Shown piece by piece: positions 55,204 through 64,000 of a stretch of DNA of 64,000 nucleotides (positions within the stretch are counted from its first letter, which is position 1; each line of letters starts with the position of its first letter). Under the pieces are notes generated by a model, which was given only the letters and a program-made list of their open reading frames with translations, had not been told where the DNA came from and ran no database searches. A program made the position numbers and the translations under genes. Location of the stretch: assembly GCF_000313135.1 (NCBI RefSeq), contig NW_004457654.1, forward strand, positions 882,730 through 946,729, read 5' to 3'. The DNA comes from Acanthamoeba castellanii str. Neff (taxonomy: Eukaryota > Discosea > Longamoebia > Acanthamoebidae).

Positions 55204-58200
55204 GGTGATCTACCACTTCACCAACGGCGAGGTGCTGCTGCTAGGCGTGAAGGGCGGCAGCGTGTGGAGCCACAGGTGATTATCATTCGCACCATCGCAC
55301 ACGCACACGCACACGCACCACCGCACACACGCAGAGCTTTACCAGATGTGTGTTGTTCTCTCCCGAGCCAACAGGAAGAAGCTGCTCTTGAATCCGCAGC
55401 CGCGCTACAAGTTGCTCAGCGGCGACACGGCGTTCATGATCTGCAGCAAGCAATCTCACGCCGATCGCATTTTGAACCTCACCCCCGATGCCGTGCGTCA
55501 GTGCATGGAAGGCACGCACACACTACACGACACGACACGACACGACACGACACACAACACACGACACGACACACATGCGTACACTTGGCAACCTTCTGAT
55601 CGTGCACACAGGCATTGGCGACGTGATCCGCAACATCGAGGAGAAGCGAGATCGCGTGAGTGAGGAGGCGGTCAGCAACGACAGCATTCCGCAGGCCTCG
55701 CGCAAGAACAGTCGCGCCCGCAACGACGCGCTGGCGCTTGACCGGACGCAGGACGACCAACACATCGACATCGTGCATAGCCCAGGTGCGCAACCCGCAC
55801 TTGTCTTGTGTTCGCACACTCGGTTTCTGATTCTTCTGGACGTGTGCGTATGCGTGTGTGCGTGTGTGCGTGTGTGCGTGTGTGCGTGTGTGCGTGTGTG
55901 CGTGTGTGCGTGTGTGCGTGGACGTGTAGATGCGTTTGATTCGATGGAGCGCGGCAATCTCGAGCGGGAGGCTGATGACGATCCGGCTCCTCGACCACGA
56001 CGCAGAAAGATCCCCATCGTTCGCTCGCCTGTACGTTCGTCTCCGTCGTGTGGTGTGCGGTGCGTGCTGACATGTGTGTGTGTGTGTGTGTGTGTGTCGT
56101 GTGTGTCGTGTGTGTCGTATGTGTCGTATGTGTGTCGTATGTGTGTCGTGTGTGTGTCGTGTGTGTGCCGTGTCGTGTCGGGTCGTGTCGTGTCGTGTGT
56201 TCTTGTACAGGAGAGCCGGAGCCTGATGAATTTGATCGGGCACGCGGACAAGGCAATCCTGATGAAACTCATCAAGGAGGAAGAGGCGGCCGCCGGGGGG
56301 GACTTGAACAAGTCCGCCGGCTCGCCCGCTCTCTACGCGTCCGGCCAGGTGTCGCCCAGACGGCGCGCAAGCCCCCGCCACAAGAATGAAAGAGAAAGCG
56401 AAAACGAAAACGAAAACGAAAACGAGGAGGAGAGCGAAGACGACACCGATCCCGCCAGAACGAGAAAGCAGGTGCGAATAATGGATGCTGACAGCGACAA
56501 GGGCTTCCGACCGCAGCCGGAGGAGGGGGACGTAAAGAAGAACGAAAGGGGAAAGAACGAAGACGAAGTGGCGGAGCGACGAAACGACGAAGACGACAAC
56601 GATGACGATTACGAGGTGCTGCACGGCGGCGACGTGACGCGCATGCCGCTGGCCCAGAAGAAGCGATCGAAGAGCACCGGGCTGCTGAACGCGCTCGGAA
56701 AGCGGGCGGGCGCCAACCGCGTGGACCTGAGCGACGACAACATGCTCGCCCTGCTGCCCGTCCCGCCCGAGCGGACCAACACCTTTCAACCCATCGCCTC
56801 CTCTGCGTACCCTCCTCCTATCTGCTCATTGTGTGCGGCTGTGTATCGTGTGTGTCGCGTGTGTCGCGTGTGTCGTGTGTGTCGTGTGTGTCGTGAGAGG
56901 CAAAGATGTTGAATGGTGCGCGATACAGCAGGGGAGTGCCGAGGAAGAAGATCAATCTTCTGGAGCAGTCCCAGGCGCAGTTTTCGCACGTCGTGCGCCA
57001 GGACACTCCCGCCAACAGGAACCTCCGCACTTCGTCCGAAGTACGAACCTTTTCATGATATATTCCTTTATCCTTGATTTATTCATTTTATTTGTTTATT
57101 TGTTTATTTGTTTATTGTTGTTTTTATCTACGCACACGACGATGCTGGGAATGTTCGAACCTTACCGGGCGTGGGCCGGCACAACGCGGCAGATGGCAGA
57201 GCTGAGCGTGGCGGACATCGAGGTGGTGGATGTGCGCGAGCTCGGGTGGGCGGGCCACATCGTCGTGTGCGGCTGCCTTCGCGGCATCGCCCAATTCATC
57301 GCGCCCCTCCGAGAGGTCCCACGTCCCTTTTGCTCCTTCGATCTCTAATTATTATGCTGACCGTGTCGTGTGTCGTGTGTCGTGCGGGCGCGGGCGGTGG
57401 TGCGNNNNNNNNNNNNNNNNNNNNNTGGACAGCCGCACATCAAATCGCCCAAGGCGATTGTGGTGATGGTCCCCTTTGGCCAGCTGGACGACCGCGCGTA
57501 TCCGCCCTCGCGGCTCTTTGGGGCCTTGCGCCAACACAAGCAAGTCTACGTCCTGTCCTACGAGGTATGATCTGCACACACCATACGATGCTCACGACAC
57601 GCACACGCACACGCACACGCACACGCACACGCACGAACACCACGCGATACTGACCGAGGCCAATGCGCCATTGCTCAGGCACCCATCACGCGCGACGACT
57701 TCCGGCGGGCGGGGGCCGAGACGGCAGCCAACGTCGTCATCCTGGACCAATGGAGCGGCAAGGACGCCGACAAGAAAAAGTGCATAGCCCTCCCATATTC
57801 AATATATTATTTTAAATTTATAATTAATATATTTTTGAATTTTGCAGGGACGTCGAGGGGATCATCATGTACCGGCTGCTGGCCGGGCTCAAGCTCGCCG
57901 GCACTCCGCTCATCTCACTGGGTGCGCACTCATCCCGCTCTCTTAGATATATTCATACCTACACAAACTGGAGAACTCACTGTGCGTGTTGCATGTGTGC
58001 GTGTGCGGTGTGTGCGTGGGTGTAGAAACGGCATCGAGCATTCACTACATCTCGCCGCGGAGCGAGGGCAACGAGACGCGAGAGAAGTGGTTCCGTAGCG
58101 AACTCTACGCCAGCGGCGGAGTCGTGCTTTCCGAGAGTCAGGACACCGTCATGTGCCAGGTACCACCCTCCTTCACCATCATCACCACTATCGTCTTCAT

Positions 58201-59311
58201 CGTCTTCATTGTCACCATCATCGTCATCATCAAACCCTCGGCTGATCGTTTTTGGTTGGTTCTTCTTTCTTTGGCCCACCAGGCCTTCCGCATGCCGGAG
58301 GTGGTCGACTTGATCAGATCCATCTCCCGTGGTATCGTGCTGCAGCTCAACGTCACCACGCTCACCCCCTTTGCCAAGGTTAACCAAGTCCCTGCTGCTC
58401 TCCATTCCGCTCGCATTCCTTGCGCGTTTTTCTCCCGCATTCCGCTTACATTCCAAGGTATATATGTGCGTTTCTTCCCTCCATGTATATATGTACATAT
58501 ATTGTAGGGCATGCTCTATCGCGACTTCCTCTGTCTGGTCGTGTCAACCACCGACCTCATCCCGCTCGGGCTCTATCGCACCGACAAGGAGACGACCCTC
58601 ACCGTACCACTCGCCCCCCTGATCTGGCTACGCTCCGGGTCACGGCCACATTCCTGAAATTGTGTGTGCGATGTGCGTGTGCGGTGTGCGTGTGCGGTGT
58701 GAAGAGCAAATCCGGATTGTCGGCGTTGGCGGAGCTCATGCGCAACAGCGGCGCGGCCCTGCACGGGGGCGAGGACGGAGGTGGAAACGCACACATGCGG
58801 AACCGAAAGGGTAAGCTAGGCCTGCGCAAGACCCACGCCTTCCAGGAGAACGATAGAGAAAGCGAAACCGAAAACGAAAACGACAAAGAAAACGAAACCG
58901 CCGGTAACGGCAGTCTCGGCTCGGGCTCGGGCGCGAGCAGCGCGGGCGGGAAGCGAAGCAGGCTCCTGGCCAGCTTCGAGAAGGGCAGCAGGCGCGGGAA
59001 GAGGGAGCCAGCTGAGGAGCGCGAGTTCAAGTACGTCCTCACGCACCCGCCCTGGTACGTCTCGCAGCCTCTTCAAGAGTGTGTCGCCTTGGTGATCAAT
59101 TAAGCTCACCGCACACGCACACGCACACGCACACGCACACGCACACGCACACGCACACGCACACGCACACACGGCAATGGCACGCAACACAACGCACGAC
59201 ACGCGCGAACAGGGATTGTCGCCTGCAGGAAACGGACAGGGTGTTCCTCCTGCTGTCTGATTCCGAGACGTGGGAGCGCATGCGCAGGAAAGACGAGTCA
59301 CAGGGTACGTG

Positions 59312-59351
<40 letters not shown>

Positions 59352-59936
59352 GCACCAGTTTCGCTCACCACTTCCCCCCCCCAATCGAGCAGACCCGCAC
59401 GAGGTGGTCCACAGCGCCACGCCAGCAGAGCGGAAGATCATCGAAGAGCAGATTCTCCAACGGTCCGCACACACACGACCACACACAACACACAACACAC
59501 AACACACACACACACACACACACACACGGTACTCACGCATGTATGGGTGCGTGCGGCGGGGTATAGGTTGAAGGGCGAGAAGCGGAAGAAGCGGGAGGTG
59601 GTGCAAAGCCTGAAGGAGATCGCGAAGAAGGAGAAGGAGGACAAGGAGCGCCACGACCGACGGCGCTTTGTGCCGTGGCGCAAGGCCAGCGCCCGGCCGT
59701 GGCACAGCCGGAAGCACAAGAACAGGGATGCGATCAACAACAAGAAGTCGGACGATGATGTGAACGGCATGTTTGCAGCGGGCCACCACGAGGCCGTGGA
59801 GATGACGACGCTGCGCGAAGTCGAGGGCGGCGGTGACGATGGAGAAGACGATGGCGGTGATGAAGAGGAGGAGCTGCAGCGACCAGACGGGATCGACAGC
59901 GATCAGTCCTCCGAGAGCGAGAGCGAATCGTTGTAA
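51884..59936 (+). CDS. Slo/BK-type potassium channel with RCK domains
   Basis: Very many short exons. MGNFQSVVWATDDNED, then an extra N-terminal membrane segment (S0-like, IIMGFYVVGLVLLLMVMQIL), S1 to S3, a charged S4 (RFLYAFQFLRFLRVLRALLLL), S5, the pore filter TISTVGYGDF, and S6 (AIMIIIIVAIALVPFVVNIL). A large cytosolic part follows with gating-ring features: HVVVMSNSE, MTALAVKSVSPQTKVFAIV, CLCPGLSTLFVNLMYNH, EVYTAPIPECLVGRVFSEAAL, then HIVVCGCLRGIAQF and IVVMVPFGQLDDRAYP of a second RCK domain. Long acidic/basic low-complexity inserts (56380-56620, 58850-58960) and a C-terminal acidic tail (SESESESL). Stop at 59934-59936. A 21-base run of N falls inside the gene. Confidence 0.88.
52441..52518. 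repeat. (TGTGCTG)n repeat, intronic
   Basis: About eleven heptamer units followed by degenerate GTGTGTCG sequence to about 52600, in an early intron of the K+ channel gene. Confidence 0.9.
55852..55921. repeat. (GTGTGTGC)n repeat, intronic
   Basis: About eight octamer-like GTGTGCGT units in a K+ channel intron. Confidence 0.9.
57405..57425. other. Assembly gap (21 N)
   Basis: Run of 21 undetermined bases inside the K+ channel gene, immediately 5' of the exon encoding PHIKSPKAIVVMVPFG. Repeat-rich intron sequence directly before it (GTGTCGTGTGTCG) likely caused the gap. Confidence 0.99.
59107..59170. repeat. (CACACG)n hexamer array, intronic
   Basis: About ten units in a late K+ channel intron. 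Similar arrays lie at 54347-54390 and 57598-57633 in the same gene. Confidence 0.93.
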
Positions 59937-60021
59937 TTCCACAAAGGCAGCATTCCTGGCTGCACGTGTGTGAGTCGTTGACATATTTATTGATTATTTG
60001 ATAAATTGATTTTTTTTCAGC

Positions 60022-60727
60022 TTACAGCTCTTTCTGTTGATCACGAATGTTGCGGAGGATGGCCTTGAGCGACGTGACCGAGCGCTTGACGTCGGCGCTC
60101 GTGGCCACGTAGCGATTGAACGCAGTCTTGAGCGCCGCGTACTGCTGGCCGCGGTTGAACACCTCCGCCTGCAGCGCGATGTTGTCCTCCTCCGTGATCC
60201 CTCCCTGCGCCGCGCAGTCGTCGATCATGTCCAGTATCTCCCCGTCCAGGTCTGACCCGACACCGGCGGCGGCTGCGGCGCTGGGATGGGCCAGGCCTGG
60301 GCCGAGGACCTGCCGGCGCTGGGCCAGCTTCTGGCGCAGGTCGGCCTCGGCGTGCTTACGCGACCCTGCCTGGCCCACACCCTTGCCTTCGCCCTCGAGG
60401 CCAGTCTCAAGGTGCCGGATGACGGTCTTCCAGACCACCTTCAGGCCGTGCAGCTGGACTTGCACCCGCGCTTGACAAGGCTCACCGTCCAGGTCCATGT
60501 CGTACTCTTGATTGGCCCACTCGCCGACCTGCGTATAAAGAAAAAGAAATGAATATGTTATTGATAATAACTCATAAAATAGATGGTTTTTTTATTGACA
60601 AAATAGATTGATTTAAAAGATAAAGCACCTTCTCGAGGAGCCTGATGACGTCATTGAACTGTGCTTGGACTGCGGTGGCGGACAAAAGAACCACGAGTGC
60701 GAGGGATAGAAGAGTGCTGGCCTTCAT
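60022..60727 (-). CDS. Secreted helical protein, unrecognised
   Basis: Exons 60727-60629 and 60528-60022. A clear signal peptide (MKASTLLSLALVVLLSATAV, cleavage probably after QA) is followed by a short helical segment, then VGEWANQEYDMDLDG, two Cys residues spaced far apart, Ala/Gln/Arg-rich helices, and a C-terminal helical region (FNRYVATSADVKRSVTSLK). Ends DQQKEL; this is not a standard KDEL-type signal, so ER retention is doubtful. About 200 residues. No family recognised; converges on the K+ channel gene. Confidence 0.82.
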
Positions 60728-60890
60728 GTTGCGGTGGTGGATGAATGTTCTGGTCTGGCAAGAGCCGCCATTAAACTTGCCAGTGGCATGAGCTGATTGG
60801 CTCCCCAGGCTGGGGCTCGGAGTTAGGGCTCGGAATGCACGTCACCACCTGTACGTAGTCCCCTATTGTTTTTGTTTGCCGCGACAGAAG

Positions 60891-62533
60891 ATGGAGCAGA
60901 GCGACGCACCCCGTACAGTCCACCCCCTCTACTTGAAGTTACTTAGACTCTCGGACTTATCGAAAGTTACATTGGTCCACCCACAGAAGAAAACGTTTAT
61001 TACGCTCGCCTGGGCGTGGTGGTCAAGAAGGGGCAGGCCTACTGCGTGTTCTGCCCCAAGCGCATGAACAAGGCCTTCGACAACACGCAGGGCGGTGGGA
61101 GTCACGCCCACTTGTCGAAGACGCACAAGGAGCACTTCAAGGCGCCGCTGGCCGAGAACGACGTTGAGCTCGCAATGCAGGGGGTCGTGTGGGGCGAGCG
61201 CAGCGGGTGGCGGTGCGTGCCCTGTGGCGTACAACTGAGCAGACAGGAGCTGCTGTCGCACCTTGCCGCCGCACCCCACACAACCGAGGTGAAACGCTGG
61301 GACATCAACATGGACTACAACATCTCCTGCAAGGTACAACTTGCACCCGCCAAAATATGTAAGCTATCAATAATAGTGTTATTTTTAATTCACTTTATCC
61401 TTATTTAAATACCATTTAATTGTTGTTTTTTTTCCACCCTTGGGCTGGGTGGGGCGACAGAAGAGGAAATCGCAGGACGTGCTTCCTCCAGAGCTGGTCG
61501 ATTGGCTGGACGGCGTTCTCACACCGGACAGAGACGACGGGGGACCGACGAGAGAAGAGCAGATCGAGCTCTCGAACGAAGACTGCTATCTAGCCGAGAT
61601 GGAGGAGGAGGAGGAGGCCGATGTATGGCTGCCACGGGGCGCAAATGTCCCCGCCGCCTTCGGCCACAACGCCGCCGTCGCCGCCGCCCCGTCCCAGCCG
61701 CTACAGCCCCGCCCAGTGTTCGCCCCTGCCCAGGAAGAAGCCACCAACGCCTCATCAGCCGCATACAGCACCTGGAATTGGATCTTGATGCTGCTGCACC
61801 TCCGCCACCGGGTGGACACACTCGAGGCCCGATTCGACCGGCTCGAGCGCGCAGGCCCCGCTGGCCGTGGTGGCGCCAGCGGCGGCGGCAGCGGCGGCGG
61901 TAACCCAGGCTCGTCCGGCGGTGGAGGCGGACTCGACCCGGGCCGGTACGGCGGGGGCGGCTTCGGGGGCTTTGGCGGGGGGCTGGACCAGGACAAGGAC
62001 GCAGGCGGCGGCCAAGGGGTACAACAAGGAGGAGACTACGTCTTCATGAGCTTCACCTTGTGCTGCGGCGCAGTCAACTACACGCTGATGCTGGTCCCGG
62101 CGCTCCTGGCTTGGCTTCACGACCCGAAGAAGATGGCCGCGTTACTCTTCGTGGTGGCCGTCGCCGTGTTGGCCGCGACGTGGCGCAATCCGGCACAGGC
62201 CGCACTGGTGCTTCAGTCTCCAGCGACATCCACCAACCAGTCGTTGGCCACGGCCGGAAACCGCGAGAGTTCGCCAGCCGCTACTGTCGAAGAGCTATCG
62301 CGCCCAACCAAAGGTGCGATTATCGTGTACCCTCCATTGTGCCACCTTCGCCGTTGCTCAACGATCTCACTACTGTTCGCTCTTCTCTGTTTTTGTCTCT
62401 GTCTTCGTTCTTTCTCTTTTCAGCAGATCCGGTCTTGGCCGAGTGCAAACGAGACCCTCAGGCTGGCAGTGCCTGGGACAGACTGGGTCGGTCCGATTCG
62501 TCCAAGTACCGGTTGTATGCCCCGTGCGCATAG
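60891..62533 (+). CDS. Zinc-finger plus transmembrane protein, unrecognised architecture
   Basis: Exon 1 starts MEQSDAP; joining it across GTACAG...CACAG gives QENVYYARLGVVVKKGQAY in frame. Two Cys/His clusters follow: CVFC...HAHLSKTHKEH and CVPC...HL, resembling BED or C2H2 fingers. Then an acidic region, Ala/Pro-rich and Gly-rich (GGGGFGGFGGGLD) low complexity, and near the C-terminus two hydrophobic segments (FTLCCGAVNYTLMLVPALLAW and MAALLFVVAVAVLAA) that look like a membrane hairpin. The last exon (ADPVLAECKRDPQAG...LYAPCA) begins after a TTTTCAG acceptor; stop at 62531-62533. About 460 residues. Function unknown. Confidence 0.75.
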
Positions 62534-62681
62534 AAGGGCAGAGCGACAGTGCAAGCTGCCCCCAACGCTTCGCCACGAACACCGTCTACAAGAAGAGGGG
62601 CCTCGGTAATAAAAGAACGGTGCTCACTTCTTGTCCTATTCTCCCAGTGAACTCTGCTCAAAACCACTCAAGTGCAGCGAG

Positions 62682-62763
62682 GGACGGATGGCCGAGCGGT
62701 CTAAGGCGACAGTTTAAGGCACTGTTATCTTCGGATGCGTGGGTTCAAATCCCACTCCGTTCA
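62682..62763 (+). tRNA. trnL-AAG: tRNA-Leu (anticodon AAG)
   Basis: 82-base class II tRNA with a 7-bp acceptor stem (GGACGGA/TCCGTTC, one G-U), D-arm GCCGAGCGGTCTAAGGC, anticodon stem ACAGT/ACTGT around loop TTAAGGC (anticodon AAG), a short variable arm (TATCTTCGGATG) and T-loop GGGTTCAAATCCC. No intron. Followed by TTTTT at about 62771. Sits between two plus-strand protein genes. Confidence 0.95.
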
Positions 62764-62870
62764 CTCTCCTTTTTGCTCCCTTTCTACGTTTTGACTTTTT
62801 CTACTTTTCAAGTTGCAGGAAAGGAAACGGCAAAAGAACGAACACATCACACGAGAGCACATCGCCGCGC

Positions 62871-64000
62871 ATGTCCTACCCCTACCAACAGCAGTATCCC
62901 TCCCAGCCCGTTCAAGGTTCGTGTTTTTCAATCATAAACTTACATTTATTACTTGTGTACAAAAATCGATCAAACATCTTCCACCCCTGCCAGGCCAACC
63001 ACCAACCGGTGGGGTCCAGCCCCAGCAATGGGGCGGACAGCAGCCGCCAGCCGCGGGCCAGTGGGGCCAGCCCGCTGCTGGAGGGCCGCCGCAGCAGTGG
63101 GGCCAGCCGCAGCCGGCAACCGGTGGTGGTCAGCCGCCCCAGCAGCAGTGGGGCGGTCAACCGCAGGGTACTCGCTCGCCCCTCGAATCGCTGGGCTTGG
63201 GTTCCACTTGGGGGCTTACTCCCAACGACCAACGCAACAGGCTATCCCGGCGGCGGTGGTGGTCAGCCCCAACATCAGTGGGGCCAGCCGCAGCCGGCAA
63301 CCGGTGGTGGTCAGCCACCCCAGCAGCCGGGCACGGGCTACCCGGGCCAGGCCGGCGCCGGCGGGCCGCCTCCGCAGGGCCAGCAGCAGCCGCCCGGGTC
63401 CTACCAGCCGCCGCCCACCCAGCCGCCCTCCAACTTCCAGGGCTGGGTTCGATTCCCCGCCCCTCCTGCGCATGTGACCCGACACGAGATCGGGGAGAGT
63501 GACGATTGTCGTGTCGTGTCGTGTCGTGTCGTGTCGTGTCGTGTCGTGTCGTGTCGTGTCGTGTCGTGTCGTGTCGTGGAAACAAACAACAGTACACGCA
63601 GTACTATCATCAGATCAGCCCGCAGGAGATGCAGCAGGTGCGCCAGTGGTTCATGAGCATGGACAGGGACAGAAGGTACGTAGTGGTAGCAGTAGTAGTG
63701 GCCCTCCTGTTCCGTACAACGCATGGAGTGCCCTGGGGCTCACCCGCATGCTCGTGGCGTGTGTCGTGTGTCGAATGATACCAGCGGGTCGATCAGCGCT
63801 AACGAGTTGGCCAACGTTGCCATTGGCGGCGTGCCGATCGGTAACTCATGCCCTCCTCCTCCTCTTCGTGGCTGTTTGTTGATGGTGATGGCTGACGTCG
63901 GGTCTCCGCAGGCTTCGAGACGGCCGTCAAATTGATCCGCGTGTTCGACGTCGACAAGAACGGCACCATCGGTACACACCGGCCCTGAGGGTCGTGTTCT
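62871..64000 (+). CDS. Penta-EF-hand protein (PDCD6/sorcin type), 3' end outside window
   Basis: First exon 62871-62916 (MSYPYQQQYPSQPVQG), then a long Gly/Pro/Gln/Trp-rich stretch with repeats of QQWGQPQPATGGGQPP, as in ALG-2/sorcin-type N-termini, ending SNFQGW. After the intron with the GTGTC array the EF-hand part begins: YTQYYHQISPQEM, WFMSMDRDRSGSISANELANV (first calcium loop, D-x-D-x-S-G-x-I-x-x-x-E), then GFETAVKLIRVFDVDKNGTIG (second loop). The window ends in the next intron, which starts GTACAC at about 63972. Calcium-dependent membrane and partner binding is expected. Confidence 0.9.
63508..63578. repeat. (GTGTC)n pentamer array
   Basis: About 14 perfect units in the penta-EF-hand gene intron, ending 20 bases before the 3' splice site AACAACAG. 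Confidence 0.95.

Noticed and set aside
1..64000. CRISPR arrays, insertion sequences, prophage or operon structure
   Set aside because: The tandem repeats have no spacers, no transposase or integrase gene was seen, and the genes are spliced eukaryotic genes.

Overview
The window is protein-coding DNA from a GC-rich, intron-dense unicellular eukaryote. Nearly every gene is split by short introns of about 60-200 bases, often filled with simple repeats built on GTGTC, CACACG or GTGTGC. Most 5' splice sites read GTAC rather than GTAAG. Gene content (importin beta, AP-5 mu, ASCC3-type helicase, TRIT1-type tRNA isopentenyltransferase, dynamin-like protein, Slo-type potassium channel, verprolin/WIP-like protein) and the U12-type intron suit an amoebozoan, most likely Acanthamoeba. 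That assignment is my inference from gene and intron style, not from a search.

Layout. 1-9.9 kb: a partial charged coiled-coil gene (+); a phage/bacterial-type protein of unknown function (-) with a tRNA-Asp gene antisense inside one intron; head-to-head with it an RNA ligase (+); then three unrecognised genes. 10-23.6 kb: TRIT1 (+), an FLVCR/SLC49-like transporter (-) whose first intron carries the first ~113 bases of an 18S rRNA, an ASCC3 helicase (-) encoded almost entirely in one 6.4-kb exon, and a small membrane protein (-). 24.1-39.4 kb: importin-5 (-) with a 498-base intron holding a large nested-hairpin element, AP5M1 (-), an ARC5-type dynamin-like gene (+) with an AT-AC U12-type intron, a two-SH3 WIP/verprolin-like protein (-) and a tiny Cys-rich protein (-). 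39.7-51.6 kb: a second identical tRNA-Asp, a PH-domain protein kinase (-), an HMG-box factor (+), an oligopeptidase B-like protease (+), a single C2 domain protein (+) and an Arf-like GTPase (-). 51.9-64 kb: a Slo/BK-type K+ channel (+) with a 21-base assembly gap, a secreted protein (-), a zinc-finger plus membrane protein (+), tRNA-Leu(AAG) (+), and the 5' part of a penta-EF-hand protein (+) that runs off the end.

The genes do not form one pathway; neighbours are mostly unrelated housekeeping, trafficking, RNA-processing and signalling genes, as is usual in eukaryotes. RNA-linked functions recur (RNA ligase, tRNA modification, ASCC3, two tRNA species, an rRNA fragment, a minor-class intron). 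The most unusual material is intronic: the structured element in the IPO5 intron, the 18S fragment, the antisense tRNA, the AT-AC intron, and a pair of complementary repeat arrays flanking two exons of the transporter. Exon boundaries are read by eye from splice signals and frame continuity, without transcript data.
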